A DNA stretch of 64,000 nt from Cellulomonas aerilata (GTDB lineage Bacteria; Actinomycetota; Actinomycetes; Actinomycetales; Cellulomonadaceae): assembly GCF_007991755.1 (NCBI RefSeq), contig NZ_BJYY01000001.1:434001-498000 (forward strand), in the 5' to 3' direction. The first letter of the stretch is position 1. The number at the start of each line of letters is the position of its first letter. The notes beneath the pieces are model-generated. The model ran no database searches. It saw only the letters and a program-made list of their open reading frames with translations, and was not told the origin of the DNA. Of this stretch, positions 45,475-56,594 are shown in pieces. The position numbers and the translations under genes are program-made.

Positions 45475-46141
45475 CGACGTGATTCCCGGCCCACGAGGCC
45501 TGCGGTCGGCCCGCACCGGCCTGTCCAGCGTCCCCGGCCCGTCCGGCCCGTCCGGCGCCGGGCGGAGCGCTCCCGACCTGGACGCCGAGACCGCCGAGCT
45601 GCTGGGCGTCGCCCGCACGATGGCGGACGAGGCCCGGGCCTACCTGACGACGGTGACCGAGGTCGCCGCGGGGTCCAACCCCGACGCCACGATGCCGCTG
45701 CTGCTGCTCGCCGTCTCCGACGTGCTGTCGGCCGGTTCCCGGCTGGGGGCGATGCTCGACATCGTCCCGCCGGAGCGCTTCGAGCCGGACGTCGGCCCGG
45801 ACCCCGACGTCGACCCGCTGCACTCCGCCCTGGCCAACGTGCTCGACGGGCTCGACGACTACCCCGAGATCGTCGACCCGGTCCTCGGGCCGGAGATCGG
45901 CGCCGCCACCATCTCCGGTGACCTCGTCGTCATCGCCGGCGCGCTCGCGCAGGGGCTGCGGCACTTCGACGCCGGCCAGGAGCTCGAGGCGCTGTGGTGG
46001 TGGCAGTTCTCCTACCTGTCCAACTGGGGCGAGCGGGCCTCCAGCGCGCTGCGGGTCCTGCAGATCATCCTCGCCCACCTGCGGCTGGACGTGGAGGACG
46101 ACGTCGCCGCCGAGGCGGAGTACGACGCCCTCCAGGCCTGA
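45467..46141 (+). CDS. DUF5063 protein
   Basis: A 224-residue protein of a family found just after recR in actinobacteria. It starts with a 40-residue flexible Pro/Ser segment, then a helical domain ([49 protein letters not shown]) and a conserved Trp-rich stretch [26 protein letters not shown]. Function is unknown; the constant linkage to recR suggests a recombination or nucleoid role. Confidence 0.9.
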   Translation: MPDDVIPGPRGLRSARTGLSSVPGPSGPSGAGRSAPDLDAETAELLGVARTMADEARAYLTTVTEVAAGSNPDATMPLLLLAVSDVLSAGSRLGAMLDIVPPERFEPDVGPDPDVDPLHSALANVLDGLDDYPEIVDPVLGPEIGAATISGDLVVIAGALAQGLRHFDAGQELEALWWWQFSYLSNWGERASSALRVLQIILAHLRLDVEDDVAAEAEYDALQA

Positions 46142-46317
46142 GCGACGGACCGCACGCCCGCTGGAGGCGTCGATCCTGACGGGCGGCAGACCTCGATCCT
46201 CATCGGCGACCACGTGCGCGCGGCTGAGCAGGCGCGCACGGACCTCGCCCGCACCGTGCTGGTGCTCACCCGCCCGCATGGCTCGTCGTCGCCGCTGTGG
46301 TAGACCAGCGCCCGTGA

Positions 46318-49590
<3,273 letters not shown>

Positions 49591-49626
49591 CGCCCGGCCC
49601 GTCTCCGGCGTGGGCATTGCGCGCCG

Positions 49627-50118
49627 TCACGGACGGGTGAACCAGGCGCCCCGCGACGGGTCCGCCCGGTAGGCGACCACGTGCGCGATCCGCTCGCGGG
49701 AGGTCGGGGCCAGCGGCTCGGGCAGCGCGTCCGGGCTGAACCACCCGACGTCGGTCGACTCGTCGTCGGCCACGTGGGCGACCCCGGCGACGAACCGGCA
49801 CGCGAACGTGAGGTCGAGGTACTGGGCGCGGTCGCCGTTCGGGTAGACGACCTCCCGGTGGTCGGTGACCACCGACGCCAGGCCGTCGACCTCGGCCGTC
49901 ACCCCGGTCTCCTCGAGCACCTCCCGCGCGGCTGCGACGGCCGGCTGCTCACCGGGCTCGAGGATCCCGCTGACCACCGCCCAGCGGCCGTTGTCCGCGC
50001 GGCGGCCCAGCAGGACGCGACCGTCGTCGTCCACGACGACAGCGCTCACGCCGGGCAGCCACAGCAGCTCCGTCCCGACCCGGTCCCGCAGGCGACGGAC
50101 GAACTCGGGGATCGGCAC
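49627..50118 (-). CDS. Nudix hydrolase
   Basis: A 163-residue pyrophosphohydrolase. The Nudix box is complete: GILEPGEQPAVAAAREVLEETGV. The N-terminal VSAVVVDDDGRVLLGRRADNGRWAVVSG matches actinomycete MutT-like proteins. Substrate unknown (a nucleoside diphosphate derivative). Leaderless: TACGCT lies six bases before the GTG at 50118. It converges with asd. Confidence 0.9.
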   Translation of the reverse strand: MPIPEFVRRLRDRVGTELLWLPGVSAVVVDDDGRVLLGRRADNGRWAVVSGILEPGEQPAVAAAREVLEETGVTAEVDGLASVVTDHREVVYPNGDRAQYLDLTFACRFVAGVAHVADDESTDVGWFSPDALPEPLAPTSRERIAHVVAYRADPSRGAWFTRP

Positions 50119-50124
50119 GGCGCG

Positions 50125-50130
50125 AGCGTA
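50125..50130 (-). promoter_or_regulatory. -10 element of leaderless Nudix gene
   Basis: TACGCT is six bases (CGCGCC) upstream of the GTG at 50118. Confidence 0.6.
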
Positions 50131-50253
50131 CCGAGGTCGCCCCCGGACGGCTCACGGCCGGTCGACACCTCACGCACAGGTCCGGCACAGGTCCGCACCC
50201 CAGAGTCGTGGAGCACCCGGGACGAGCCCGGGCGACTCGAGAAGGAGACGGAC

Positions 50254-50937
50254 ATGAGCATGCGCAGGAGAATCGCGACCGCCGGCGTGGCGGGCGTCCT
50301 CGGTGTGGCCGGGCTCGCCGTCGTCACGGCGCCGCTCGCCTCGGCGGAGACGACCGCCGAGGACGGCACGGGCATCGGCAGCCGCCTGGAGGCCATCAGG
50401 GACGCGCTGGCGGGTCTGGTCACCGACGGCAGCATCACGCAGGAGCAGGCCGACGAGGTCGCCCGGACGCTCGACGACTCGGACGCGCTGCGGGGCCCGG
50501 GCGGGCACGGTCACGGTCACGGCGGGCGGGGCATCGCCCTGGACGCCGCCGCCGAGGCGCTCGGGATGACCGCCGACGAGCTCCGCACGGCGCTCGAGGT
50601 CGACGGCACCACGCTGGCGGACGTCGCCGAGGCCCAGGGCGTCGACACCCAGACCCTCGTCGACGCGCTCGTCGCCGCCGGGACCGAGCGGATCACCGAG
50701 GAGGTGACCGAGGGCGACCTCACCCAGGAGGAGGCCGACGAGAGGATCGCGGCACTGCCCGAGCGGATCGCCGGGCTCGTCGAGGAGGAGCTGCCCGCTG
50801 GTGGCCACGGGCGCGGCCCGCGCGGCTTCGGCCCACGCTGGGGCGACCCGAGCGGCGACTCGGCCGGCGTCGCCCCGGACGGCTCCACGGCCGATGCCGC
50901 CGTGTTCTCCGGCAGCACGGGTGCGACGACCGTCTGA
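50254..50937 (+). CDS. Secreted protein with ITQEQAD-type helical repeats
   Basis: A 227-residue exported protein. The signal peptide covers about 1-31 (IATAGVAGVLGVAGLAVVTAPLASA). A helical segment (LEAIRDALAGLVTDGSITQEQADEVARTL) follows, then a His/Gly-rich loop (GGHGHGHGG), a central helix pair (AAEALGMTADELRTALEVDGTTLADVAEAQGVD), and EVTEGDLTQEEADERIAALPERIAGLV. A second Gly/His/Pro-rich tail ends it. The His-rich loop may bind metal. It has a good GAAGGAGA. Relatives are known only as hypothetical or DUF2680-like proteins. Confidence 0.65.
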   Translation: MSMRRRIATAGVAGVLGVAGLAVVTAPLASAETTAEDGTGIGSRLEAIRDALAGLVTDGSITQEQADEVARTLDDSDALRGPGGHGHGHGGRGIALDAAAEALGMTADELRTALEVDGTTLADVAEAQGVDTQTLVDALVAAGTERITEEVTEGDLTQEEADERIAALPERIAGLVEEELPAGGHGRGPRGFGPRWGDPSGDSAGVAPDGSTADAAVFSGSTGATTV

Positions 50938-50964
50938 CACCGGCCGCCTGCTGCGGCAGGCGGA

Positions 50965-51468
50965 TCACCGCGAGCCCGGACCCCGCAGCCGAGGGATCGC
51001 CGCGATCACACGGCCCTCGACGGCGTCGAGGGGAACCGAGCCGTAGGTGCGGGAGTCGATGGAGACCCCGCGGGAGTCCCCGAGGACGAACACGCTGGCC
51101 TCGGGGACGGTGACCGGGCCGAACCACGTCCCGTCGATGCGGCTGAGGTCGACCTGCGGCTCGTCGACGGCGACACCGTCCACGTGCAGGACGGCGTCGC
51201 GCAGCGCGACGGTCTGCCCGGCGAGCGCGACCACGCGCTTGACCGCGTCGTCGCCGTCCTCGGGGTCGGTGAACACCACGACGTCCCCGACGTCGACGCC
51301 CCGCCAGCGGTGGGTCAGCTTGTCGACGACGACGGTGCTGCCGACGTCCAGCGTGGGCTCCATGCTGGGCGACGCGACGGTCAGCGGCTCCAGGGCGGTC
51401 CCCCGGACGAGGAGGACCGCCCCGGCGACGGCGACCGCCGCGGTGAGGTGGCGGGCGCGGCGCGTCAT
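50965..51468 (-). CDS. Type I signal peptidase
   Basis: A 167-residue membrane-bound signal peptidase with one N-terminal transmembrane helix (about 6-24). The catalytic Ser is in ASPSMEPTL and the general-base Lys in AVKRVVALAGQ, with the box GDSRGVSIDSRTYGSV. It starts three bases after the multicopper oxidase stop, so the two genes form an operon; a dedicated role is inference. Confidence 0.9.
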   Translation of the reverse strand: MTRRARHLTAAVAVAGAVLLVRGTALEPLTVASPSMEPTLDVGSTVVVDKLTHRWRGVDVGDVVVFTDPEDGDDAVKRVVALAGQTVALRDAVLHVDGVAVDEPQVDLSRIDGTWFGPVTVPEASVFVLGDSRGVSIDSRTYGSVPLDAVEGRVIAAIPRLRGPGSR

Positions 51469-51471
51469 GGG

Positions 51472-53124
51472 TCAGACGCCCGCGAGGGGGCCGTCGTCGT
51501 ACTCGCCGGTGTCCTCCTGGCACGGAGCGGAGGTGATCGGGTCGTTGACGGCCGCGTTCCCGACCGCGAACTGCTGCATCATGTCGTGGTCCTCGTGCGG
51601 CAGGTTGTGGCAGTGGATCATGTAGCGCCCACCGGCGTTGCCGCCCGTGGTGCCGCCGCCCTTGTTCAGGGTGAACTTCATGAGCAGCTGGACCGTCTCG
51701 TTCTCGCCGATGTAGACGACGTCCTTGGGTCCCTGCTCCCAGGCCGCGCTGGGACGGCCGTTGCGGGTCAGGACCTTGAAGTCGACGAGGTGGATGTGCA
51801 GCGGGTGGAACCAGCCGCCGCTGCGGTTCTCGATGGTCCACAGGCCGACCTCGTCGGGCTGGGGGTTGCTGAGCACGCTGGTGAAGTCGCTGTGCTCGAC
51901 GTCCAGCCAGGTCCTGCCGTTGATCCGGAACTCGTTGGTCAGGTCCGAGCGCTCCAGCCGGATGCTGGTCCGGTTCGTGGCCTGCGCGGTGGTGAGGCTC
52001 ATCGCCTCGCTGCTGACCAGGAGGTTGGGGATGGACGGGATCCGCCGGTCACCGCCGTTGTCGGGCGAGTCCGCGACGACCTCGAACCGCATCACCTTGT
52101 TCGTGTGGTCGTAGTCGACGTTGTTGGCGTTGGACAGGTTGGTCAGGTTGATCAGCGTGCCCGGGGCGTACGAGCGGAAGTCGACGAGGAACTCGTAGCG
52201 CTCGGCGCCGGCGTGCTTGTACTCCACGACGGACTGCGTCCTGGGCATGAGCCCGCCGTCGGTGGCGACCATGTGCATCGGCGCCCCGTTGCTCAGCCGG
52301 AACCGGAAGGACCGGGCGATGGAGGCGTTGAGGACTCGGAACCGGTAGATCGCGGGCTTGACCTTCATGGTGGGCCAGGGCTTGCCGTTGACGAGGATGA
52401 CGTCGCCCCACAGGCCCGAGTGGCTGTTGTCGTTGTAGGCGAGTGAGCCGTCGGCGGCGAACATGGCGTCGTTGACGGTGATCGGGACGTCGAAGTGCCC
52501 CTGGGGCAGCAGCGCCTGCTCGGCGGCGTCCGTCAGGTGGTACTGCGCAGCCAGGCCGGAGTAGGCGTTCTGCGCCGTCGTCATGACGTTGTGGTCGTGG
52601 TACCAGAGCGTGCGTGCCGGCTGCCAGTTCGGGTACCAGTACTCCTTGAAGTCCCCGGGGTGCGTCACGTCGTTGGCGTAGCCGTCGAACTGCGGCAGCG
52701 ACGCCGACCCGTGCAGGTGGGTCGAGGTGTTGAAGGGGTGCCCGAACTGGGGGTGCAGCGCCGGGAGGTCGTTGCGCACGCGCAGCTTGACCCGCTCGCC
52801 CTGCTGCACCTTGATCACCGGGCCGGGCACCTTGCCGTCGTAGGAGTACACCGGCGTCGACAGGCCGGGCACGATCGTGGCGGTGCTGGCCTTCTCGGTG
52901 ACCTCGAACAGCCGGTACGGCTCGCCGTTCCGGTCCAGGCGCAGGCTGGAGCCCAGCATGGTCGGCCGGGCGAAGGTCGCCCGGTAGGGCACCGGGAAGT
53001 TCGCCGGCGCGAGCGTGCTGGCGGCCTTGGCCTCGACGGACCCCCCGAAGGGGAGCGAGAGGCCGGCGATGCCGAGTGCGCCGAGTGCTCCGAAGGTCAG
53101 GACCTCGCGACGGTTGACGTTCAT
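51472..53124 (-). CDS. Tat-exported multicopper oxidase
   Basis: A 550-residue copper oxidase. The N-terminus NRREVLTFGALGALGIAG is a Tat signal. All four copper-binding motifs are visible: HLHGS, WYHDH, HPLHIHLV and HCHNLPHEDHDMM (type 1 and trinuclear sites). It likely oxidises a metal ion or phenolic substrate outside the cell; the Met-containing C-terminal end (HDMMQQF) fits the CopA/CueO or bilirubin-oxidase groups. CGGAG precedes the ATG. It may be copper-responsive, judged only from its neighbours. Confidence 0.9.
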   Translation of the reverse strand: MNVNRREVLTFGALGALGIAGLSLPFGGSVEAKAASTLAPANFPVPYRATFARPTMLGSSLRLDRNGEPYRLFEVTEKASTATIVPGLSTPVYSYDGKVPGPVIKVQQGERVKLRVRNDLPALHPQFGHPFNTSTHLHGSASLPQFDGYANDVTHPGDFKEYWYPNWQPARTLWYHDHNVMTTAQNAYSGLAAQYHLTDAAEQALLPQGHFDVPITVNDAMFAADGSLAYNDNSHSGLWGDVILVNGKPWPTMKVKPAIYRFRVLNASIARSFRFRLSNGAPMHMVATDGGLMPRTQSVVEYKHAGAERYEFLVDFRSYAPGTLINLTNLSNANNVDYDHTNKVMRFEVVADSPDNGGDRRIPSIPNLLVSSEAMSLTTAQATNRTSIRLERSDLTNEFRINGRTWLDVEHSDFTSVLSNPQPDEVGLWTIENRSGGWFHPLHIHLVDFKVLTRNGRPSAAWEQGPKDVVYIGENETVQLLMKFTLNKGGGTTGGNAGGRYMIHCHNLPHEDHDMMQQFAVGNAAVNDPITSAPCQEDTGEYDDGPLAGV

Positions 53125-53527
53125 GGTGCTGCTCCGATTCGTGTTCACGGGTGGGGATCTCGTCCTGTGAACCACAGTGGTGAGCCGGCATCAAATGAGC
53201 GTGAACTCCGGTGGGATATGTCGGGCAATGGCCTGTGGCTGCGCGCCCTGAGCGCACCGGAGGGCACGGAGGTGTCGACGAAAGTGCTGGTCAGGGGGAT
53301 GACGCCTGGGTCTAGCGACGGTTCGAGGGTTCATCCGGACCGAGCCGGGATGACGTCGAGGGGCGCTCGCCGAAATGTCGTCGATGGCGGCGGCCGCGCA
53401 TTCCATCGTCTTCGTCCCGCGCGGCGCAAGAGATGTCAGGGAATCTTGACGTCTCCTTGACGCCGCGCGTCCGGACACGGCGGCGAAATGCCGTCAGCGA
53501 CCCTCGGGTCCGTGTCACGCTGGCACC
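53125..53527. other. Regulatory region between multicopper oxidase and two-component genes
   Basis: This 403-base divergent region has no supported gene and is somewhat richer in A and T than its surroundings. It carries a short inverted repeat (ACCAC/GTGGT, 53171-53181) and a direct repeat CTTGACG near 53445 and 53456. Promoters in both directions must lie here. Confidence 0.6.
53446..53462 (+). promoter_or_regulatory. Candidate response-regulator site, two TTGACG copies 11 bp apart
   Basis: TTGACG occurs at 53446-53451 and 53457-53462, with an 11-base period, preceded by CT and CC. Two direct half-sites spaced one helical turn apart are characteristic of OmpR/PhoB-family regulators. It could be the autoregulatory box of the response regulator encoded at 54658. 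Confidence 0.45.
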
Positions 53528-54661
53528 GTGCGTGCGCGGGTGAGCCTCTCGACCCTGTCCGGCGTCGTGCGCGGCGTGGGACGCACGCGCCGCCTCAGCG
53601 GGGTGGCGCTCGCGCTCGTCGGCCTCCCCGTCGGCACGGCCCTGCTGCTCGGCCTGCGCGACGACCTCGCCCTGGCCAGCATCCTGCTGCTCTACCTGCT
53701 CGCCATCGTGGTCGTCGCCGCGGTCGGCGGGCTCGTGCCCGCAGTGCTCGCGGCGGTGCTGTCCTTCGGGCTGGCCTACTGGTTCTTCACCCCGCCGTTC
53801 CACACGGTCGAGGTGCACGGCAAGGACGCACTGGTCGACCTGCTCGTGTTCGGCGTCGTGGCGGGGATCGTCAGCGCCATCGTGGAGGTGGCGGCGCGGG
53901 ACCGCGCCGCCAGTCAGCGGCAGCTCGCGGAGCAGGCGGCCCGGACCCGCGAGCTCGCGGCCGCGGACCGTGTCCGGACGGCGCTGCTGGCGGCGGTCGG
54001 TCACGACCTGCGCACGCCCCTGACGAGCATCACCGCCGCCGTCGGCGCGCTGCGTCAGCCCGGGGTCAGCTGGTCGGCGGAGCACCAGGACGAGCTCCTG
54101 CTCACGATCCAGGAGTCCAGCGACCGGCTCAGGAGCCTCGTCACCAACCTCGTGGACATGACGCGCCTGCGCGCCGACGCGGTCACCGTCCGGCTCGGCC
54201 CGGTCGGGCTCGAGGAGGTCGTCGCCCGGGCGCTGATGCGCGAGCGCCGGCAGGACGTCGACATCGACGTCGACGAGGCCCTGCCACCCGTCCTCGCCGA
54301 TGCGGTCCTGCTCGAGCGGGTGGTCGAGAACCTCGTGGAGAACGCCGTCCGGTTCACGCCGGCCGGGCGGCAGGTGGAGATCCGCGCCGACGTCACCGCT
54401 CCCGGCACGGCGGACGGTGACGGCCGACCGCTGGCGCGGCTGCACGTCGTCGACCATGGTCCAGGCATCCCTCAGGAGAGGCGCACCGAGATGTTCAGCG
54501 CGTTCCGTCAGCTCGACGACCGTGGACCCGGGCCGCACGTCGGCCTCGGTCTGGCGATCGTCCAGGGGTTCACCGAGGCGATGGGCGCGCAGGTCGCCGC
54601 GTCCACGACGCCCGGCGGTGGCCTGACGATGACCGTCACGCTCCCGGTGGCCGCCTCGTGA
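53528..54661 (+). CDS. Sensor histidine kinase, KdpD-like C-terminal half
   Basis: A 377-residue membrane kinase. The N-terminal DUF4118 region (about 20-115) has four helices, as in KdpD. A coiled linker, HisKA with the phospho-accepting His159 (AVGHDLRTPLTS) and HATPase_c (ENLVENAVRFTPAG, VDHGPGIP, VGLGLAIVQG) follow. The KdpD N-terminal and UspA domains are missing, and no kdpFABC genes are nearby. Start GTG 53528; CACGCT six bases upstream may be a leaderless -10. Confidence 0.85.
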   Translation: MRARVSLSTLSGVVRGVGRTRRLSGVALALVGLPVGTALLLGLRDDLALASILLLYLLAIVVVAAVGGLVPAVLAAVLSFGLAYWFFTPPFHTVEVHGKDALVDLLVFGVVAGIVSAIVEVAARDRAASQRQLAEQAARTRELAAADRVRTALLAAVGHDLRTPLTSITAAVGALRQPGVSWSAEHQDELLLTIQESSDRLRSLVTNLVDMTRLRADAVTVRLGPVGLEEVVARALMRERRQDVDIDVDEALPPVLADAVLLERVVENLVENAVRFTPAGRQVEIRADVTAPGTADGDGRPLARLHVVDHGPGIPQERRTEMFSAFRQLDDRGPGPHVGLGLAIVQGFTEAMGAQVAASTTPGGGLTMTVTLPVAAS

Positions 54662-55332
54662 CCCAGCTCCTGCTCGTCGAGGACGACGCCACCATCGTCC
54701 GGACGCTGACCGTGACCCTGGGCGCCCACGGCTACCGCGTGGAGGCGGTCGGCGCGGGCTCGGAGGCGATCGAGCGCGCCCGATCGGGCCAGGACGAGGT
54801 GCTGCTCGTCGACCTCGGCCTACCCGACATCGACGGGATCGACGTCGTCCGTGCCGTCAGGATGACCTCGACCGTCCCCATCCTCGTCCTGTCCGCACGA
54901 GACGGTCGCGACGCCAAGGTGGCCGCCCTGGACGCGGGCGCCGACGACTACGTGACCAAGCCGTTCGACATGAGCGAGCTGCTCGCCCGGCTGCGGGCAG
55001 CGCTGCGCCGGGCCCGACCCGCCGCCGCCGCTTCCGTCGTGCGGGCCGGTGACCTCGTCATCGACCGCCAGGCCCGGCGTGTGGAGCGGGCGGGACGGCT
55101 GGTCCATCTCTCACCGACGGAGTGGAACCTGCTGGACGTGCTGGTCCGGACACCCGGGAGCCTGGTGACGCAGCGGGAGATCCTGCGTGAGGTGTGGGGC
55201 CCGCAGTACTTCGACGAGACGAACTACCTGCGCGTCTACGTCGCTCAGCTGCGGCGCAAGCTCGAGGACCGCCCGTCGCAGCCCCGCCACCTCCTCACCG
55301 ACCCCGGGGTCGGGTACCGCTTCGAGCCGTGA
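54658..55332 (+). CDS. OmpR-family response regulator, KdpE-like
   Basis: A 224-residue DNA-binding response regulator. The receiver domain (1-115) has the phospho-acceptor Asp52 (LLVDLGLPD), DDYVTKPFDMSEL and the acidic pocket EDD. The winged-helix domain (130-224) has LSPTEWNLLDVLVRTPGSLVTQREILREVWG and VYVAQLRRKLE. Its start overlaps the kinase stop by four bases (GTGA). Confidence 0.9.
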   Translation: MTQLLLVEDDATIVRTLTVTLGAHGYRVEAVGAGSEAIERARSGQDEVLLVDLGLPDIDGIDVVRAVRMTSTVPILVLSARDGRDAKVAALDAGADDYVTKPFDMSELLARLRAALRRARPAAAASVVRAGDLVIDRQARRVERAGRLVHLSPTEWNLLDVLVRTPGSLVTQREILREVWGPQYFDETNYLRVYVAQLRRKLEDRPSQPRHLLTDPGVGYRFEP

Positions 55333-55346
55333 GCGGAGCCCTCCCA

Positions 55347-55365
55347 CGCCGAGGCGGACTCGGCG
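55347..55365 (+). terminator. Terminator hairpin after the response regulator gene
   Basis: CGCCGAG (55347-55353) pairs with CTCGGCG (55359-55365) around a five-base loop, 15 bases after the response regulator stop. Confidence 0.55.
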
Positions 55366-55477
55366 CCGACGAGGGGACTGCTGGTCGGGGTGGCCGAGGC
55401 GAGGGGCGCACAGGTCGAGTTGTCACCCACTTTGTCACTCAGCGGCCTCCGAGGCCGGTGACGCGGCGGGTACGAGA

Positions 55478-55513
55478 AAGGCCCGCACCAGCGTTTCCGC
55501 TGGTACGGGCCTT
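55478..55513 (-). terminator. tRNA-Pro terminator
   Basis: A 16-bp stem with one mismatch and loop of four bases (55478-55493 with 55498-55513), beginning about ten bases after the tRNA end on the minus strand. A TTTCTCG tract follows. Confidence 0.8.
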
Positions 55514-55523
55514 GTCATCGGTG

Positions 55524-55597
<74 letters not shown>

Positions 55598-55661
55598 ATG
55601 AAGCCTGCTCAGCATAGACGACCGGAGCGGGTGCCACGAAACCGATGCCGATCGGAGGGCG

Positions 55662-56594
55662 TCAGCTGCCCACGAGTGTGATGAGCGTCGCCTCCGGGCG
55701 GCACGCGAAACGGACCGGCGCGTACGGCGACGTGCCGAGCCCCGCGCTCACGTGCAGCCACGACGACCCCTCGCCGCCGTCGTCGTCGGGACGCGGACCG
55801 GGCCAGCCGTGCAGGCCCTTGGCGCGGCCCCGGTCGAGGTCGCAGTTGGTGACCAGCGCACCCAGGCCCGGCACCGCGAGCTGGCCACCGTGGGTGTGCC
55901 CGGCGAGGATCAGCTCGCACCGGTCCGCGTGCATCTGGTCCAGCACGCGGCGGTACGGCGCGTGCGCCACGCCGACGTGCAGGTCGGCGGACGGAGCGAG
56001 CGCACCGTCGGCCGACGGCTCCGGGAAGCGGTCCCGCTCCATGTGCGGGTCGTCGACCCCGACGAGGGACAGCGTCCGGCCGGCGACCTGCACGACGTCG
56101 CGCCGGTTGGTCAGGTCGATCCAGCCCGCACCGGTGAGCTCCCCCGCGAGCTGCCCCACCGGCAGCGGCAGGAGCGGCACGACCGGCGCCTGGCGGGAGT
56201 CGGGCATGAGGTACCGCGCCGGGTTCTTGGGCTGCGGGGCGTAGTGGTCGTTCGAGCCCATGACGAACGCGCCGGGGGTCGACAGCAGCGGCTCCAGCGC
56301 GTGCAGCACGCTCGGCATCGCGTCGACGTGCGCCATGTTGTCGCCGGTGTCGACCACGAGGTCCGGCCGGAGGGACGCGAGGTCGCGGATCCAGTCGATC
56401 TTGCGCTGCTGGCTCGGCACGAGGTGCAGGTCCGAGAGGTGGAGCACTCGGATCGGCGCCTGCCCCGGCGGCAGGACGGGGACCGTCACGTCGCGCAGGG
56501 CGTACCAGCGCACCTCGACCAGACCGCCCCAGGCGACCGCGGCGGCGCCGGCGACGGTCAGCGCCCCGGCGGCGCGCGCGAGCGGGTGGGTCAC
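55662..56594 (-). CDS. Metallophosphoesterase
   Basis: A 310-residue calcineurin-like phosphoesterase with an N-terminal hydrophobic segment (about 5-25) for membrane attachment. Metal motifs: HLSDLHL, VVDTGDN, GSNDH (variant of GNHD), and AGHTHGGQ. It follows the penicillin-binding protein gene (GTGA overlap), as in mycobacteria where the homologue follows ponA2. It may act on a lipid or phosphorylated wall precursor, which is inference. Confidence 0.9.
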   Translation of the reverse strand: MTHPLARAAGALTVAGAAAVAWGGLVEVRWYALRDVTVPVLPPGQAPIRVLHLSDLHLVPSQQRKIDWIRDLASLRPDLVVDTGDNMAHVDAMPSVLHALEPLLSTPGAFVMGSNDHYAPQPKNPARYLMPDSRQAPVVPLLPLPVGQLAGELTGAGWIDLTNRRDVVQVAGRTLSLVGVDDPHMERDRFPEPSADGALAPSADLHVGVAHAPYRRVLDQMHADRCELILAGHTHGGQLAVPGLGALVTNCDLDRGRAKGLHGWPGPRPDDDGGEGSSWLHVSAGLGTSPYAPVRFACRPEATLITLVGS

